In this document: positions 1 through 8,309 of the stretch, piece after piece
Position numbering within the stretch: the first letter of the stretch is position 1
How the letters are laid out: every line of letters starts with the position of its first letter
From: Ideonella sp.
GTDB taxonomy: Bacteria; Pseudomonadota; Gammaproteobacteria; Burkholderiales; Burkholderiaceae_C
Assembly: GCA_016721465.1 (NCBI GenBank)
Contig: JADKIA010000028.1
Location: 248,001-312,000 of the forward strand
Length of the DNA: 64,000 nucleotides
Reading direction: 5' to 3'
Translations under genes and position numbers: made by a program
Notes under the pieces: model-generated
The model's input: only the letters and a program-made list of their open reading frames with translations
What the model was told of the DNA's origin: nothing
The model's database searches: none

Positions 1-250
1 ACGGCGTGCCGTGCAGGTCCAGCGGCAGCGAGCGCTGCGCGGGCCAGTCGGCCTCGAAGTAGCGCTTCAAGTACGCGTCCGCCGACTTGAGCCAGCGTTG
101 ATCGGGTTTGACCGGCACGTCCAGCGGGCCGGGGTGGTGGGCCTGTTCGTCGAACCACAGGCCAGCGATGCCCTTGTCGGTGGCGGCGGCAGTCATGGGG
201 CCCAGCGGGGTGTCGATGCGGCATTGCGCCGTGAGGTGGGGGTGGGTCAT
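1..250 (-). CDS. ogt: Methylated-DNA--protein-cysteine methyltransferase, N-terminal part (cut by window edge)
   Basis: About 83 residues are visible. They begin MTHPHLTAQCRIDTPLGPM and continue with a GIAGLWFDEQ strand, the pattern of the N-terminal ribonuclease-like domain of Ogt/MGMT proteins. The family moves the alkyl group of O6-methylguanine onto its own cysteine; that catalytic PCHR region lies beyond base 1. The start codon overlaps the stop of the upstream ada-alkA gene in an ATGA, so the two repair genes are translationally coupled. The family assignment comes from N-terminal similarity and context only. Confidence 0.8.
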   Translation of the reverse strand, partial: MTHPHLTAQCRIDTPLGPMTAAATDKGIAGLWFDEQAHHPGPLDVPVKPDQRWLKSADAYLKRYFEADWPAQRSLPLDLHGTP

Positions 251-1785
251 GTGGGTTCCAGTGTCGTTGACGGGCTGCGCCGCGTTCGTGTGGTGGGTGG
301 ACTGCCGGCAGCGGCGGGCTCCAGACTGGGCAGCTCGTCGGCCAGGCTCAGCCACAGCCGCATCACGGCGTAGGCGCGCCAGGGGCGCCAGGCCTCGGCC
401 TGGGCGCTGGCCAGTTGCACCTCGCGCGTGCCCAGCGCCTTGAGGATGCCGATGTCGCTGGCCGGCCAGGCGTCGGGCCAGCCCAGCGCGCGCATGGCGA
501 TGAGCTGGGCGCTCCACTCGCCGACGCCGGGAAGGGCCAGCAGCGCATCGAGCGTGGGCTGCAAGGGCGCCGCGCGGTTGAGCTGGATGCGGCCCGCCGC
601 CACCTCGACCGCCAGTGCCTGCAGTGCGCGAACGCGCTGGCGCACGATGCCCAGCGTGCCGATGGACTCGGGCGTGGCGGCGGCCAGCGTGGCGGCGTCT
701 GGGAACAGGCGGGTCAAGTGCGGGTGCGGCGTGGCCAGTGGCGCACCGAAGCGCTCCACCAGGCGCTGCGTGAGCGTGCGGGCGGCCGCAACGGTCACCT
801 GCTGGCCCAGGATGACGCGCACGGCCATCTCGAACCCGTCGAAGCCACTCGGCAGGCGCACCCCCGCGCGGGCCTCGCCGGGCAGGCCGGAGAGCACCGG
901 ATCGATCTGCGCAGGGTCGGCGTCCAGGTCCAGGGCCTGGCGTGTGCGGGTGATCAGGGCGCCAAGGGCGGGCAACAGGCTGGCGGACACGGTGAGTGCC
1001 ACCTCACGCGGCTCGGGGTGGAAGGCAACGGACAGCCAACCGCTGAGTCGTTGCCCCTGGCAATCCACGGCCAGCGTGCGGTGCATGGTCTGGCCCAGCA
1101 CCGTTTCGACGCCCAGTACCGCGCGCCGGCGAAAGAATCCCAGCACGCCGGCCAGATCGTAGGGTGGGCGCCAGGCCAGGCGCACCGTGGCGCCTTCGGG
1201 CGCGCCCGGCGAGTCGCTGTCCGATTCGCGCCGCAGCGCGCTGGGGCTCATGCGATAGCGCTCGGCGAACACGGCATTGAAACGACGCAAGCTGCCGAAG
1301 CCCGCGGACATGGCGACCTGAGTGACGGGCATGCGCGTGTCGGTCAGCAGTTGTTTGGCCAGCAGCAGGCGTTGGGTGGTGAGGTAGTCCAGCGGCGAGA
1401 CGCCGTGCACCTGGCCGAAGATGCGGCGCAGGTGCCGGTCGGTCACGCCCAGGCGGGCGGCCAGATCGGGCAGCGCCGGATCCTGGCCGTCGTGCGCGGC
1501 CTGCGTGAGCATCACCGCGGCTTGCTGGGCCAGCACCTGCGACGAATCCATCAACGACAAACCGGGGGCCTGCTCGGGCCGACAGCGCAGGCAGGGGCGA
1601 AAGCCCTGCGCCTCGGCCGCGGCGGCGTGGCCGAAGAAGCGGCAATTGGCCTGCTTGGGCATGCGCACCCGGCACACCGGGCGGCAGTAGATGCCCGTGG
1701 AGGTGACGCCGACGAACAGGCGCCCGTCGAAGCGCGCGTCGTGGGTGGTGAGCACGCGGTAAGCTGCGTCGTGGTCCAGGGTCAT
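247..1785 (-). CDS. alkA: Ada-type regulator/DNA-3-methyladenine glycosylase II fusion (Ada-AraC-AlkA)
   Basis: A 512-residue three-part protein. Residues 1-75 are an Ada metal-binding domain with Cys34, Cys38, Cys65 and Cys68; in Ada, one of these accepts methyl groups from phosphotriesters. An AraC-type helix-turn-helix follows (about 80-180), then an AlkA glycosylase with a helix-hairpin-helix (LPGVGEWSAQ) and the catalytic Asp in a PASDIG segment. It should excise 3-alkylated purines and act as a methylation-sensing activator. The start at 1785 was chosen because family members open with this motif (MTLDHDAAY); the frame stays open further upstream without recognisable sequence. It overlaps ogt by 4 bases. 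Confidence 0.92.
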   Translation of the reverse strand: MTLDHDAAYRVLTTHDARFDGRLFVGVTSTGIYCRPVCRVRMPKQANCRFFGHAAAAEAQGFRPCLRCRPEQAPGLSLMDSSQVLAQQAAVMLTQAAHDGQDPALPDLAARLGVTDRHLRRIFGQVHGVSPLDYLTTQRLLLAKQLLTDTRMPVTQVAMSAGFGSLRRFNAVFAERYRMSPSALRRESDSDSPGAPEGATVRLAWRPPYDLAGVLGFFRRRAVLGVETVLGQTMHRTLAVDCQGQRLSGWLSVAFHPEPREVALTVSASLLPALGALITRTRQALDLDADPAQIDPVLSGLPGEARAGVRLPSGFDGFEMAVRVILGQQVTVAAARTLTQRLVERFGAPLATPHPHLTRLFPDAATLAAATPESIGTLGIVRQRVRALQALAVEVAAGRIQLNRAAPLQPTLDALLALPGVGEWSAQLIAMRALGWPDAWPASDIGILKALGTREVQLASAQAEAWRPWRAYAVMRLWLSLADELPSLEPAAAGSPPTTRTRRSPSTTLEPT

Positions 1786-1859
1786 GGCGCCATGATAGGC
1801 GGCAGCGCGCCACGAACTCGCCGTTTTCGGACCTGTCCCTTTTCCACCCCGGGGCCAGC

Positions 1860-2609
1860 CTACATGGCCTTGAATCGCGGCACATGGGCGCGGCTCACGC
1901 GCAGCTCGCCGTCCCAGCCCTTGATGCGCAGCCACAGGCGGCTGGCCTCGTCGCGGCGCGTGCCGGCGAGGTGGGCCAGGTTCACCAGCGTGGACCGGTG
2001 CACCTGCCAGAACTGCTCGGGATCGAGTTGCGCCGCCAATTCGTGGATGGGCGTGCGGATCAGGTGTTCGGCCTGCGCCGTGCGGGCCACGGTGTACTTC
2101 TCGTCGGCCTGGAAGAACAGCACCTCGGCGACATCCACCTGGTGCGTCAGCTCGCCCTGGCTGGCGCGGATCCAGCGCAGCTTTGGTGCGGGGCTGGCCG
2201 TCGGCAAGAGCTGGCGCAGTGCGGCGGCAAGGCGCTCGTCGTCGGTGGCCAGCGGGGCGGGGGCTTGCAGGCGCTGCACGGTTCTGGCCAAGCGGTCGGC
2301 CTTCACGGGCTTGAGCACGTAGTCCACGGCCGAGGCCTCGAAGGCATCGACCGCGTACTGGTCGTAGGCGGTGACGAAGACCACGCGCGTGGCGCCTTCG
2401 ATGCCCTGGGCCACTTCCAGCCCGGTGAGGCCGGGCATCTGGATGTCCAGGAAGGCCACGTCTGGCTGCAGCGCAGCGATCCGCTCTGCGGCTTCCGTGC
2501 CGTTGCGGGCCACGTGCAGTACCTGCAGTGCAGGCCACAGTTCGGCCAGCTGTTGCACCAGCGCCCGGGCCAGGTGGGGTTCGTCGTCGGCAATCAGTGC
2601 GGTGGTCAT
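1860..2609 (-). CDS. LytR/AlgR-family response regulator (receiver + LytTR DNA-binding domain)
   Basis: 249 residues. The receiver domain (about 1-120) has the acidic pair D8/D9, the phospho-acceptor Asp55 in FLDIQMPG, and a conserved lysine in YVLKPV. A LytTR DNA-binding domain fills about 140-245 (IHELAAQLDPEQFWQVHRSTLVN is split across two helices in this family). The gene begins 7 bases after the stop of the histidine kinase, so the two form one operon and very likely a cognate pair. Regulators of this type control autolysis, exopolysaccharide or nutrient uptake; the target is not visible here. Confidence 0.93.
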   Translation of the reverse strand: MTTALIADDEPHLARALVQQLAELWPALQVLHVARNGTEAAERIAALQPDVAFLDIQMPGLTGLEVAQGIEGATRVVFVTAYDQYAVDAFEASAVDYVLKPVKADRLARTVQRLQAPAPLATDDERLAAALRQLLPTASPAPKLRWIRASQGELTHQVDVAEVLFFQADEKYTVARTAQAEHLIRTPIHELAAQLDPEQFWQVHRSTLVNLAHLAGTRRDEASRLWLRIKGWDGELRVSRAHVPRFKAM

Positions 2610-2616
2610 GGCGTGC

Positions 2617-3825
2617 TCACAAGGCGGGGTTGGGGCAGGGCAGGCTCAGCATGGCGAGCGTGCCGGGCGGGTGGTCTGTCAAGGTCAGCACCGCTTCGCT
2701 GCCGTAGCGGGCCTGCAGTCGCTCGCGCAGGTTGTCCAGCGCCACACCGGCCCCCGGTGCGCGGGTGGTGGACAGGGATTTCGGTCGTTGCGCCGAAGCG
2801 GCCAGCCCCAGGCCGGTGTCCTGCACGGTGATGTGCAGCTTGTCGCCGCGGCGAGCAAGCTCGACGCGGATCTCGCCGCCGTCCAGCTTGGGCTCGATGC
2901 CGTGCTGAATGGCGTTCTCCACCAGCGGCTGCAGCAGCAGCGGGGGCAAGGGTGTGGATTGCAGGTCCAGTGCAGCATCGATGTGATACCGCAGCCGGTC
3001 GTCCATGCGGATCTGTTGCAACTGCAGGTAGGCCGTGACCAGTGCCAGCTCCTCGCCGACGGTGCCATCGTCGCCACGCAGCTGGATGGTGGACGAGCGC
3101 AGGTAGTCGGTGAAGGACTCCAGCATGCGCTTGGCCTTGGCCGCGTCGTGATCGATCAGGCTGTGCACGTTGGCCAGGGTGTTGAACAGGAAGTGCGGTT
3201 CGATCTGGCCTTGCAGCAGCCGCAGTCGGGCCTCGGTGGCGCGCTGGGTCAGCTGCGCCTGTTGATGGCGCGCGCTGTAGAACATGTGGAACATGACGCC
3301 GATGTACATCGAGATCATGCCCAGGCCCAGCAGGTTGGCGACCAGGCTGCCGCTGGCCAGCCAGTCCGAAAGGTCGCCGCCGGCGGCCACCAGACCGACC
3401 GGCCATCCCAGCAGCACGCCCAGCAAGGGCACCACGGTGAAGTAGGTCGAGCGCCAGCGCCGCGGCAGCGCCGCAATGCGCTGGCGGCCGCCAAACAGCG
3501 GCATCAGCAGCGTGTGCAGCAACTGGATGGTCAGGCCGATGCACAGGCTCACCGTCAGGCTGGTGCCGAAGGCCTGGTTCCACGCCGCCTGGTCGAGCAG
3601 GTCCGCCAGGTTTCTGGCGCTGCTCGCGCGGATCAAGGCAGCGATGGCCAGGGCCAGCGCCGTACTGAAGATCACGGCCCAGGCCCATTGCCACCACCAA
3701 GGCCCCACGCGGGGCGCCATGGGTTGCCACCAGGCGAGCATGGACTGACGCAGGCGCTTGGCCTGGGGTGAATGCCGGGCGAGGGCCGCGACGCGGTCGC
3801 GCAGGGAGGGGTTCATCGACGGCAC
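2617..3825 (-). CDS. LytS/YehU-type sensor histidine kinase
   Basis: 402 residues. The N-terminal 200 residues hold several hydrophobic membrane segments (for example around 48-66 and 125-170). They are followed by the His_kinase motif QIEPHFLFNTLANVHSLI with the phospho-accepting His near residue 211. The ATP-binding part contains an N box (LVENAIQHGIE) and a glycine box (DTGLGL). It is transcribed with the LytTR regulator just downstream and should phosphorylate it. No recognisable extracellular sensor domain is present, so the signal is unknown; the membrane region itself may be the sensor. Confidence 0.92.
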   Translation of the reverse strand: MPSMNPSLRDRVAALARHSPQAKRLRQSMLAWWQPMAPRVGPWWWQWAWAVIFSTALALAIAALIRASSARNLADLLDQAAWNQAFGTSLTVSLCIGLTIQLLHTLLMPLFGGRQRIAALPRRWRSTYFTVVPLLGVLLGWPVGLVAAGGDLSDWLASGSLVANLLGLGMISMYIGVMFHMFYSARHQQAQLTQRATEARLRLLQGQIEPHFLFNTLANVHSLIDHDAAKAKRMLESFTDYLRSSTIQLRGDDGTVGEELALVTAYLQLQQIRMDDRLRYHIDAALDLQSTPLPPLLLQPLVENAIQHGIEPKLDGGEIRVELARRGDKLHITVQDTGLGLAASAQRPKSLSTTRAPGAGVALDNLRERLQARYGSEAVLTLTDHPPGTLAMLSLPCPNPAL

Positions 3826-3945
3826 CTGGGGATGTCCAGGCGACCAGTTTAGGCAGCGCTGCGCCGGGTGTGGTCAGTCTGCGATGGATCAACAACCAAG
3901 CCGCTGGATCGACAGCGCACGCGGCCGATGGACCGGTGGGCTTCG

Positions 3946-3951
3946 TAGAAT
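3946..3951 (+). promoter_or_regulatory. Possible -10 element (TAGAAT) for the phosphomannomutase gene
   Basis: TAGAAT matches the sigma-70 -10 consensus at five of six positions and lies 33 bases before the start codon at 3984. No good -35 is seen at the usual spacing, so this is a weak call. The 158-bp gap also carries the divergent kinase promoter. Confidence 0.35.
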
Positions 3952-3983
3952 GACCCGAACCCAACCCACTGCGAGCCAAGCCC

Positions 3984-5387
3984 ATGCAAGTCAAAGCGAC
4001 CAATTTCAAGGCCTACGACATCCGCGGCGTCGTTGGCCAGGGCATCGACGAGACCTTCGCCGAACACCTGGGCCGCGCGTTTGGCAGCGAGGCCGTGAAG
4101 GCCGGCGAGAAGGCCGTGGCGGTGGGCCGCGACGGGCGCTTGTCCGGCCCGGGCCTGGTGGCGGGCCTGATCCGCGGGCTGGTGTCCACCGGCTTGGACG
4201 TGGTGGACCTGGGCGCGGTGACCACACCGATGCTGTATTACGTGGCCGCCACGCGCGCAAAGCATGGCTGCACCTCGGGCATCCAGGTCACGGGCAGCCA
4301 CAACCCGAAGGACTACAACGGCTTCAAGATGGTGCTGAGCGGCCGCGCCATCTATGGCGATGACATCCAGCGCCTGCGCGAGCGCATGGAGGCCGAGGAC
4401 TATGTGCGTGGCCAGGGCCGCAGCGCGACGATGGACATCGTGCCCGAATACGCGCACCGCATCATCCGCGACTGCAAGCTGAAGCGGCCGATGAAGATCG
4501 TGGTCGATTCGGGCAACGGCATTCCGGGGGCGACTGCGCCCGCCATCTTGAAGGCGCTGGGTTGCGAAGTGATTGCCCTGTACTCCAAGGTGGACGGCGA
4601 TTTCCCCAACCACCACCCCGACCCATCGAAGCCCGAGAACCTGGCCGACCTGATCAAGGTGGTGCACGCCACCGACGCCGAGCTGGGCCTGGCCTTCGAT
4701 GGCGACGGCGACCGGCTGGGCGTGGTCACCAAGGGCGGCAACATCATCTACCCGGACCGTCAGATCATGCTGTTCGCGCGCGACATCCTCAAGCGCGTGC
4801 CCGGCGGCCAGGTCATCTTCGACGTGAAGTGCTCGCAGCGCCTGCCCGTGGCCATTCGCGAGGCCGGTGGTGTGCCGGTGCTGTGGAAGACCGGTCACTC
4901 GCTGATCAAGGCCAAGCTGAAGGAACTGGGCGCACCATTTGCAGGCGAAATGAGCGGCCACATCTTCTTCGGCGAGCGCTGGTATGGCTTCGACGATGCG
5001 ATGTACACCGCCGGGCGGCTGCTGGAGATCCTCAGCCGCGAGGCCGACCCCAGCGCGATGCTGGATGCCCTGCCCACCAGCTTCTCCACGCCCGAGCTGA
5101 ACGTGGCCTGCGCCGAGGGCGAACACCACCGCATCGTGGCCGAGCTGCAAGCGCAGGTGGCCGACGGCAGGCTGAAGTTCGAAGGCGGCGAGGTGGGCGT
5201 CATCGACGGCCTGCGGGTGGACTTTGCGGACGGCTTCGGCCTGATCCGCGGCTCGAACACCACGCCGGTGCTGGTGCTGCGCTTCGAAGGCCACACGGCC
5301 GAGGCCCTGCACCGCATCGAGACACAGTTCATGGCCTTGCTGCGCACGGTCAAGCCCGACGCGCAGATCGCCACGGCCGCGCATTGA
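3984..5387 (+). CDS. algC: Phosphomannomutase/phosphoglucomutase
   Basis: 467 residues, the usual length of the AlgC-type alpha-D-phosphohexomutases. The N-terminal YDIRG motif, the phosphoserine loop TGSHNP (Ser105), the metal-binding loop DGDGDRLG and the sugar-binding loop GEMSGH are all intact. A phosphate-binding RGSNTTP near the C-terminus completes the active site. It interconverts the 1- and 6-phosphates of mannose or glucose and so supplies nucleotide sugars for LPS and exopolysaccharide. That fits the Kdo-transferase gene 31 bases downstream, which probably shares the transcript. Confidence 0.93.
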   Translation: MQVKATNFKAYDIRGVVGQGIDETFAEHLGRAFGSEAVKAGEKAVAVGRDGRLSGPGLVAGLIRGLVSTGLDVVDLGAVTTPMLYYVAATRAKHGCTSGIQVTGSHNPKDYNGFKMVLSGRAIYGDDIQRLRERMEAEDYVRGQGRSATMDIVPEYAHRIIRDCKLKRPMKIVVDSGNGIPGATAPAILKALGCEVIALYSKVDGDFPNHHPDPSKPENLADLIKVVHATDAELGLAFDGDGDRLGVVTKGGNIIYPDRQIMLFARDILKRVPGGQVIFDVKCSQRLPVAIREAGGVPVLWKTGHSLIKAKLKELGAPFAGEMSGHIFFGERWYGFDDAMYTAGRLLEILSREADPSAMLDALPTSFSTPELNVACAEGEHHRIVAELQAQVADGRLKFEGGEVGVIDGLRVDFADGFGLIRGSNTTPVLVLRFEGHTAEALHRIETQFMALLRTVKPDAQIATAAH

Positions 5388-5418
5388 TCCGCTGCCTGCC
5401 GCGTCCATCAAGGCGCCG

Positions 5419-6702
5419 ATGAACGCCCTCTGGCAGCGCGGCGCGCGCGCGCTGTATGCCACGGTCTTGCGCGCTGCTGCGCCGCTTTACCTGTTGCGGC
5501 TTTGGCGGCGAGGCGCGCGCGAGCCTGGTTACCGCCTGGCCTTGGGCGAGCGCTTCGGGCTGTACCATGGAAGCGGGCCGGCGCCGGGCCTGGTGTGGGT
5601 GCATGCCGTTTCCCTGGGTGAAACGCGTGCGGCGGCACCGCTGATCGAGGCCCTGCGCGAGCAGCAACCGGGCCTGCGGTTGCTGCTCACGCATGGCACC
5701 GCCACCGGTCGACAGGCAGGTCTGGCGCTGCTGCGCCCGGGCGACCAGCAGGCCTGGTTGCCCTACGACACGCCGGGCGCTGCGCGGCGCTTCCTGCGCC
5801 GCTTTCAGCCGATCGTGGGCGTGCTGATGGAAACCGAGCTGTGGCCCAGCCTGATGCGCGAGGCCGAGCGCGCGCAGGTGCCTGTGGTGCTGGCGAATGC
5901 GCGCCTGAGCGAACGCAGCGCGCGCAAGGGACGCCGCCTGGCCGCGCTGATGCACCCGGCGGCCCGCCGCCTGAGCCTGGCGCTGGCGCAAACCTCACCC
6001 GACGCCGAGCGGCTGCGTGCCGCGGGCACGCCCCAGGTGCTGATCAGCGGCAACCTAAAGTTCGACATGACGCCGGTGCCGGCACAGTTGGCCTTGGGGC
6101 GGCGCTGGCGCGCGGGCCTGCACCGGCCGGTGGTGATGGCCGCCTGCACGCGCGAGGGCGAGGAAGCGCCCTTGCTGGCCGCATGGCAGGCCCTGCCTGC
6201 GCCGAGGCCCTTGTTGCTGCTGGTGCCGCGCCACCCGCAGCGCTTCGACGAAGTGGCCGAGATGGTGCTGGCCCAAGGCCTGACGCTGGCGCGGCGCAGC
6301 GTGTGGCGCGACGAGCCACCGGGCGCCGGCACCGACGTGTGGCTGGGCGACTCGATGGGCGAGATGGCTCTGTATTACGCCTGTGCCGACGTGGCCCTGC
6401 TGGGCGGCAGCTTTGCACCGCTGGGCGGGCAAAACCTCATTGAAGCGGCAGCCTGTGGCTGCCCGCTGGTGATGGGCCCGCACACCTTCAATTTTGCGCA
6501 GGCGGCGGAGCAGTCCCTGGCCGCTGGCGCTTCGGTGCGCGCGCCGGACATCGCCGCGGGCGTGGCGGCGGCCTTGCAGCTGGCCGCCGACCCTCAACGC
6601 AGTGCCTGGGCGCAGCGCGCCATGGCCTTCGCGGCGGCACACCGCGGTGCGGCGCAGCAGATGGCGCAGCGCATCCTGGGGCTGGCGCGACCGGTGCGCT
6701 GA
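5419..6702 (+). CDS. waaA: 3-deoxy-D-manno-octulosonic acid (Kdo) transferase
   Basis: 427 residues, normal for WaaA. A hydrophobic N-terminal anchor (about 10-28) is followed by the GT-B fold. The catalytic-domain signature RLALGERFG is present, as are WVHAVSLGE, the LMETELWPSL segment and a C-terminal GGQNLIEAAACG nucleotide-sugar site. The enzyme adds Kdo from CMP-Kdo to lipid IVA on the inner face of the cytoplasmic membrane, an essential LPS step. It starts 31 bases after the phosphomutase gene, consistent with an envelope-sugar operon. Confidence 0.94.
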   Translation: MNALWQRGARALYATVLRAAAPLYLLRLWRRGAREPGYRLALGERFGLYHGSGPAPGLVWVHAVSLGETRAAAPLIEALREQQPGLRLLLTHGTATGRQAGLALLRPGDQQAWLPYDTPGAARRFLRRFQPIVGVLMETELWPSLMREAERAQVPVVLANARLSERSARKGRRLAALMHPAARRLSLALAQTSPDAERLRAAGTPQVLISGNLKFDMTPVPAQLALGRRWRAGLHRPVVMAACTREGEEAPLLAAWQALPAPRPLLLLVPRHPQRFDEVAEMVLAQGLTLARRSVWRDEPPGAGTDVWLGDSMGEMALYYACADVALLGGSFAPLGGQNLIEAAACGCPLVMGPHTFNFAQAAEQSLAAGASVRAPDIAAGVAAALQLAADPQRSAWAQRAMAFAAAHRGAAQQMAQRILGLARPVR

Positions 6703-6730
6703 CTGTCCACCACCACAGGGTTCAAGCCAC

Positions 6731-6970
6731 TCAGATCAACTCCAGCCGACCTTCGATTCGTTCGATGCGCCGCGCGAGGGCATCGATGGACACCTGATGC
6801 CTCGCCTGATCTTCAAAGACATGGACGTCCGCCCGCCGCAATTCAATGATGGATGCGTCGTGGCTTCGCAGCCGCTCCTTGATTTCCACCGTGTCGGCCT
6901 TCACTGATGCCAGCTCGGCACGAATGGCCTTGAGGTGTTCGACGATCAGGTTCGAGATGTCTTCCGTCAC
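6731..6970 (-). CDS. Small coiled-coil protein of unknown function
   Basis: 79 residues, beginning MTEDISNLIVEHLKAIRAEL and rich in heptad-like leucine/isoleucine spacing with charged residues between. Almost the whole chain is predicted coiled coil by eye; there is no signal peptide or membrane segment. The start is preceded by AGGAGC at a suitable distance (about 6979-6984 on the opposite strand), supporting a real gene. It resembles short conserved hypothetical proteins of proteobacteria, but no function can be assigned. It lies convergent to waaA. Confidence 0.6.
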   Translation of the reverse strand: MTEDISNLIVEHLKAIRAELASVKADTVEIKERLRSHDASIIELRRADVHVFEDQARHQVSIDALARRIERIEGRLELI

Positions 6971-7087
6971 AGCAAGCTCCTACACAGACTTTGATTGTCT
7001 TGCGATTTCGTCTTGGCAGGTCTTGCCGCTAGCCCACTCCGCGCCGCATTCGTCGAATCCCAGCGATTCTGCACCGTACACCCACGC

Positions 7088-8284
7088 TCAGGCGCGCAGC
7101 AGCGGCATCCCGGGCAGTCCCGAGGTGCCCGGCAACGCGTCGCGGTCCACGGCGGTGCGCGAGACTCGCAGGTGATCGATCAGCAGGGTTCGGATCACCG
7201 CGCGCAGGTCGGTGGTGATGCGCAGGTCGCGGCCTTCGAAGCGGTCCTTGGGTGCCAGACCCGGCCAATCGGCCAGCACCTGCCCGCCGGCCACAGCGCC
7301 ACCCAGCACGAAGGCCGCGCCGCCGCTGCCGTGGTCGGTGCCCTGCGTGCCGTTGACTTCCACCTGGCGACCGAACTCGGTGCACACCAGCACGGCCGTG
7401 TGCGGCCAGCGGCCGTTCTCGATCAGGCCGTCGCGCAAGGCGCCCAGCGCGCTGTCCAGCTGGCGCAGGTTGTTGGCCAGCGGGCCCTGCGGCGCCGATT
7501 GGTTGGCGTGCGTGTCCCAACCGCCCATCTCCAGCACCGCCACTTGGGCGCTGCCCGAGGGCCCGAGGAACTCGGCGGCGCGGCGGGCCAAGGTGACCAC
7601 CGGCTGGGCGCGCGGCGCCCCGGCCATGCCGCCGACCTGCATGGTCGGCATGCCCTCGGCCCGCAGGGCCTGTGCTCGATGGAGCGCGCGGGCCAGGTCG
7701 GCGTCCGTTTCGTAGAGCTGGCTCAGGCGGGTGACCAGGTCCGGCGTCGGGTCGGGCAGCGCAGATGGCGCCCAGGTGTCCACCGTGGCGGGCCCGCGCA
7801 GCACCAGCGGCACGGCGGCTTGCAGGGCGATGCCCTTGCCTCGGTTCGCCGCCAGGGCGCGGCCCAGCCAGCCGGTGGTGATCTCGTGCGGGCGCTGGCC
7901 ACCGCTTTCCAGGAGCTGCTGGGCCTCGAAGTGCGAACGCTCCTTGTAGGGCAGGCCCACGGCGTGTAGCACGCTCATCTCGCCGCGCCCATGCATGGCA
8001 TGCAGTTGGGCCAACGACGGGTGCAGGGCAAACAGGCCGCTCAAGGGCAGCGCGGGTTCGGCAAAGCTCGCGAGGGCGCCCCGCGCCTTGGCGAAGTCGG
8101 GGTCGCCCGGGGCGGGCACGGCGCCCAGTCCGTCGAGGCCGCCGCGCAGGATCATCAGCACCAGGCGTGCATCGCCGGCCGCCGGGCTGGCGGCCAGGCT
8201 CAGTCGACTGGCCGGCAACAGCGCGCCAGCAGCCAGCAGTTGCCGACGGGTCAGGCGCGGCGCGAGGTGAGGGGTGGTGGCCAT
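7088..8284 (-). CDS. DUF1501 family secreted protein (Tat signal)
   Basis: 398 residues. The N-terminus carries a twin-arginine signal (LTRRQLLAAGALL, Arg13-Arg14), so it is probably exported folded. The body matches DUF1501: an RGGLDGL segment early on, TEFGRQVEVNG and GTDHGSGGAAF near residues 300-330. The family has an alkaline-phosphatase-like fold, but its substrate is not known. It sits 25 bases downstream of a DUF1800 gene; the two families are regularly encoded side by side and presumably act together in the periplasm. Confidence 0.88.
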   Translation of the reverse strand: MATTPHLAPRLTRRQLLAAGALLPASRLSLAASPAAGDARLVLMILRGGLDGLGAVPAPGDPDFAKARGALASFAEPALPLSGLFALHPSLAQLHAMHGRGEMSVLHAVGLPYKERSHFEAQQLLESGGQRPHEITTGWLGRALAANRGKGIALQAAVPLVLRGPATVDTWAPSALPDPTPDLVTRLSQLYETDADLARALHRAQALRAEGMPTMQVGGMAGAPRAQPVVTLARRAAEFLGPSGSAQVAVLEMGGWDTHANQSAPQGPLANNLRQLDSALGALRDGLIENGRWPHTAVLVCTEFGRQVEVNGTQGTDHGSGGAAFVLGGAVAGGQVLADWPGLAPKDRFEGRDLRITTDLRAVIRTLLIDHLRVSRTAVDRDALPGTSGLPGMPLLRA

Positions 8285-8309
8285 GGCTTGCTCCTGCCGT
8301 GCTGGTCGA

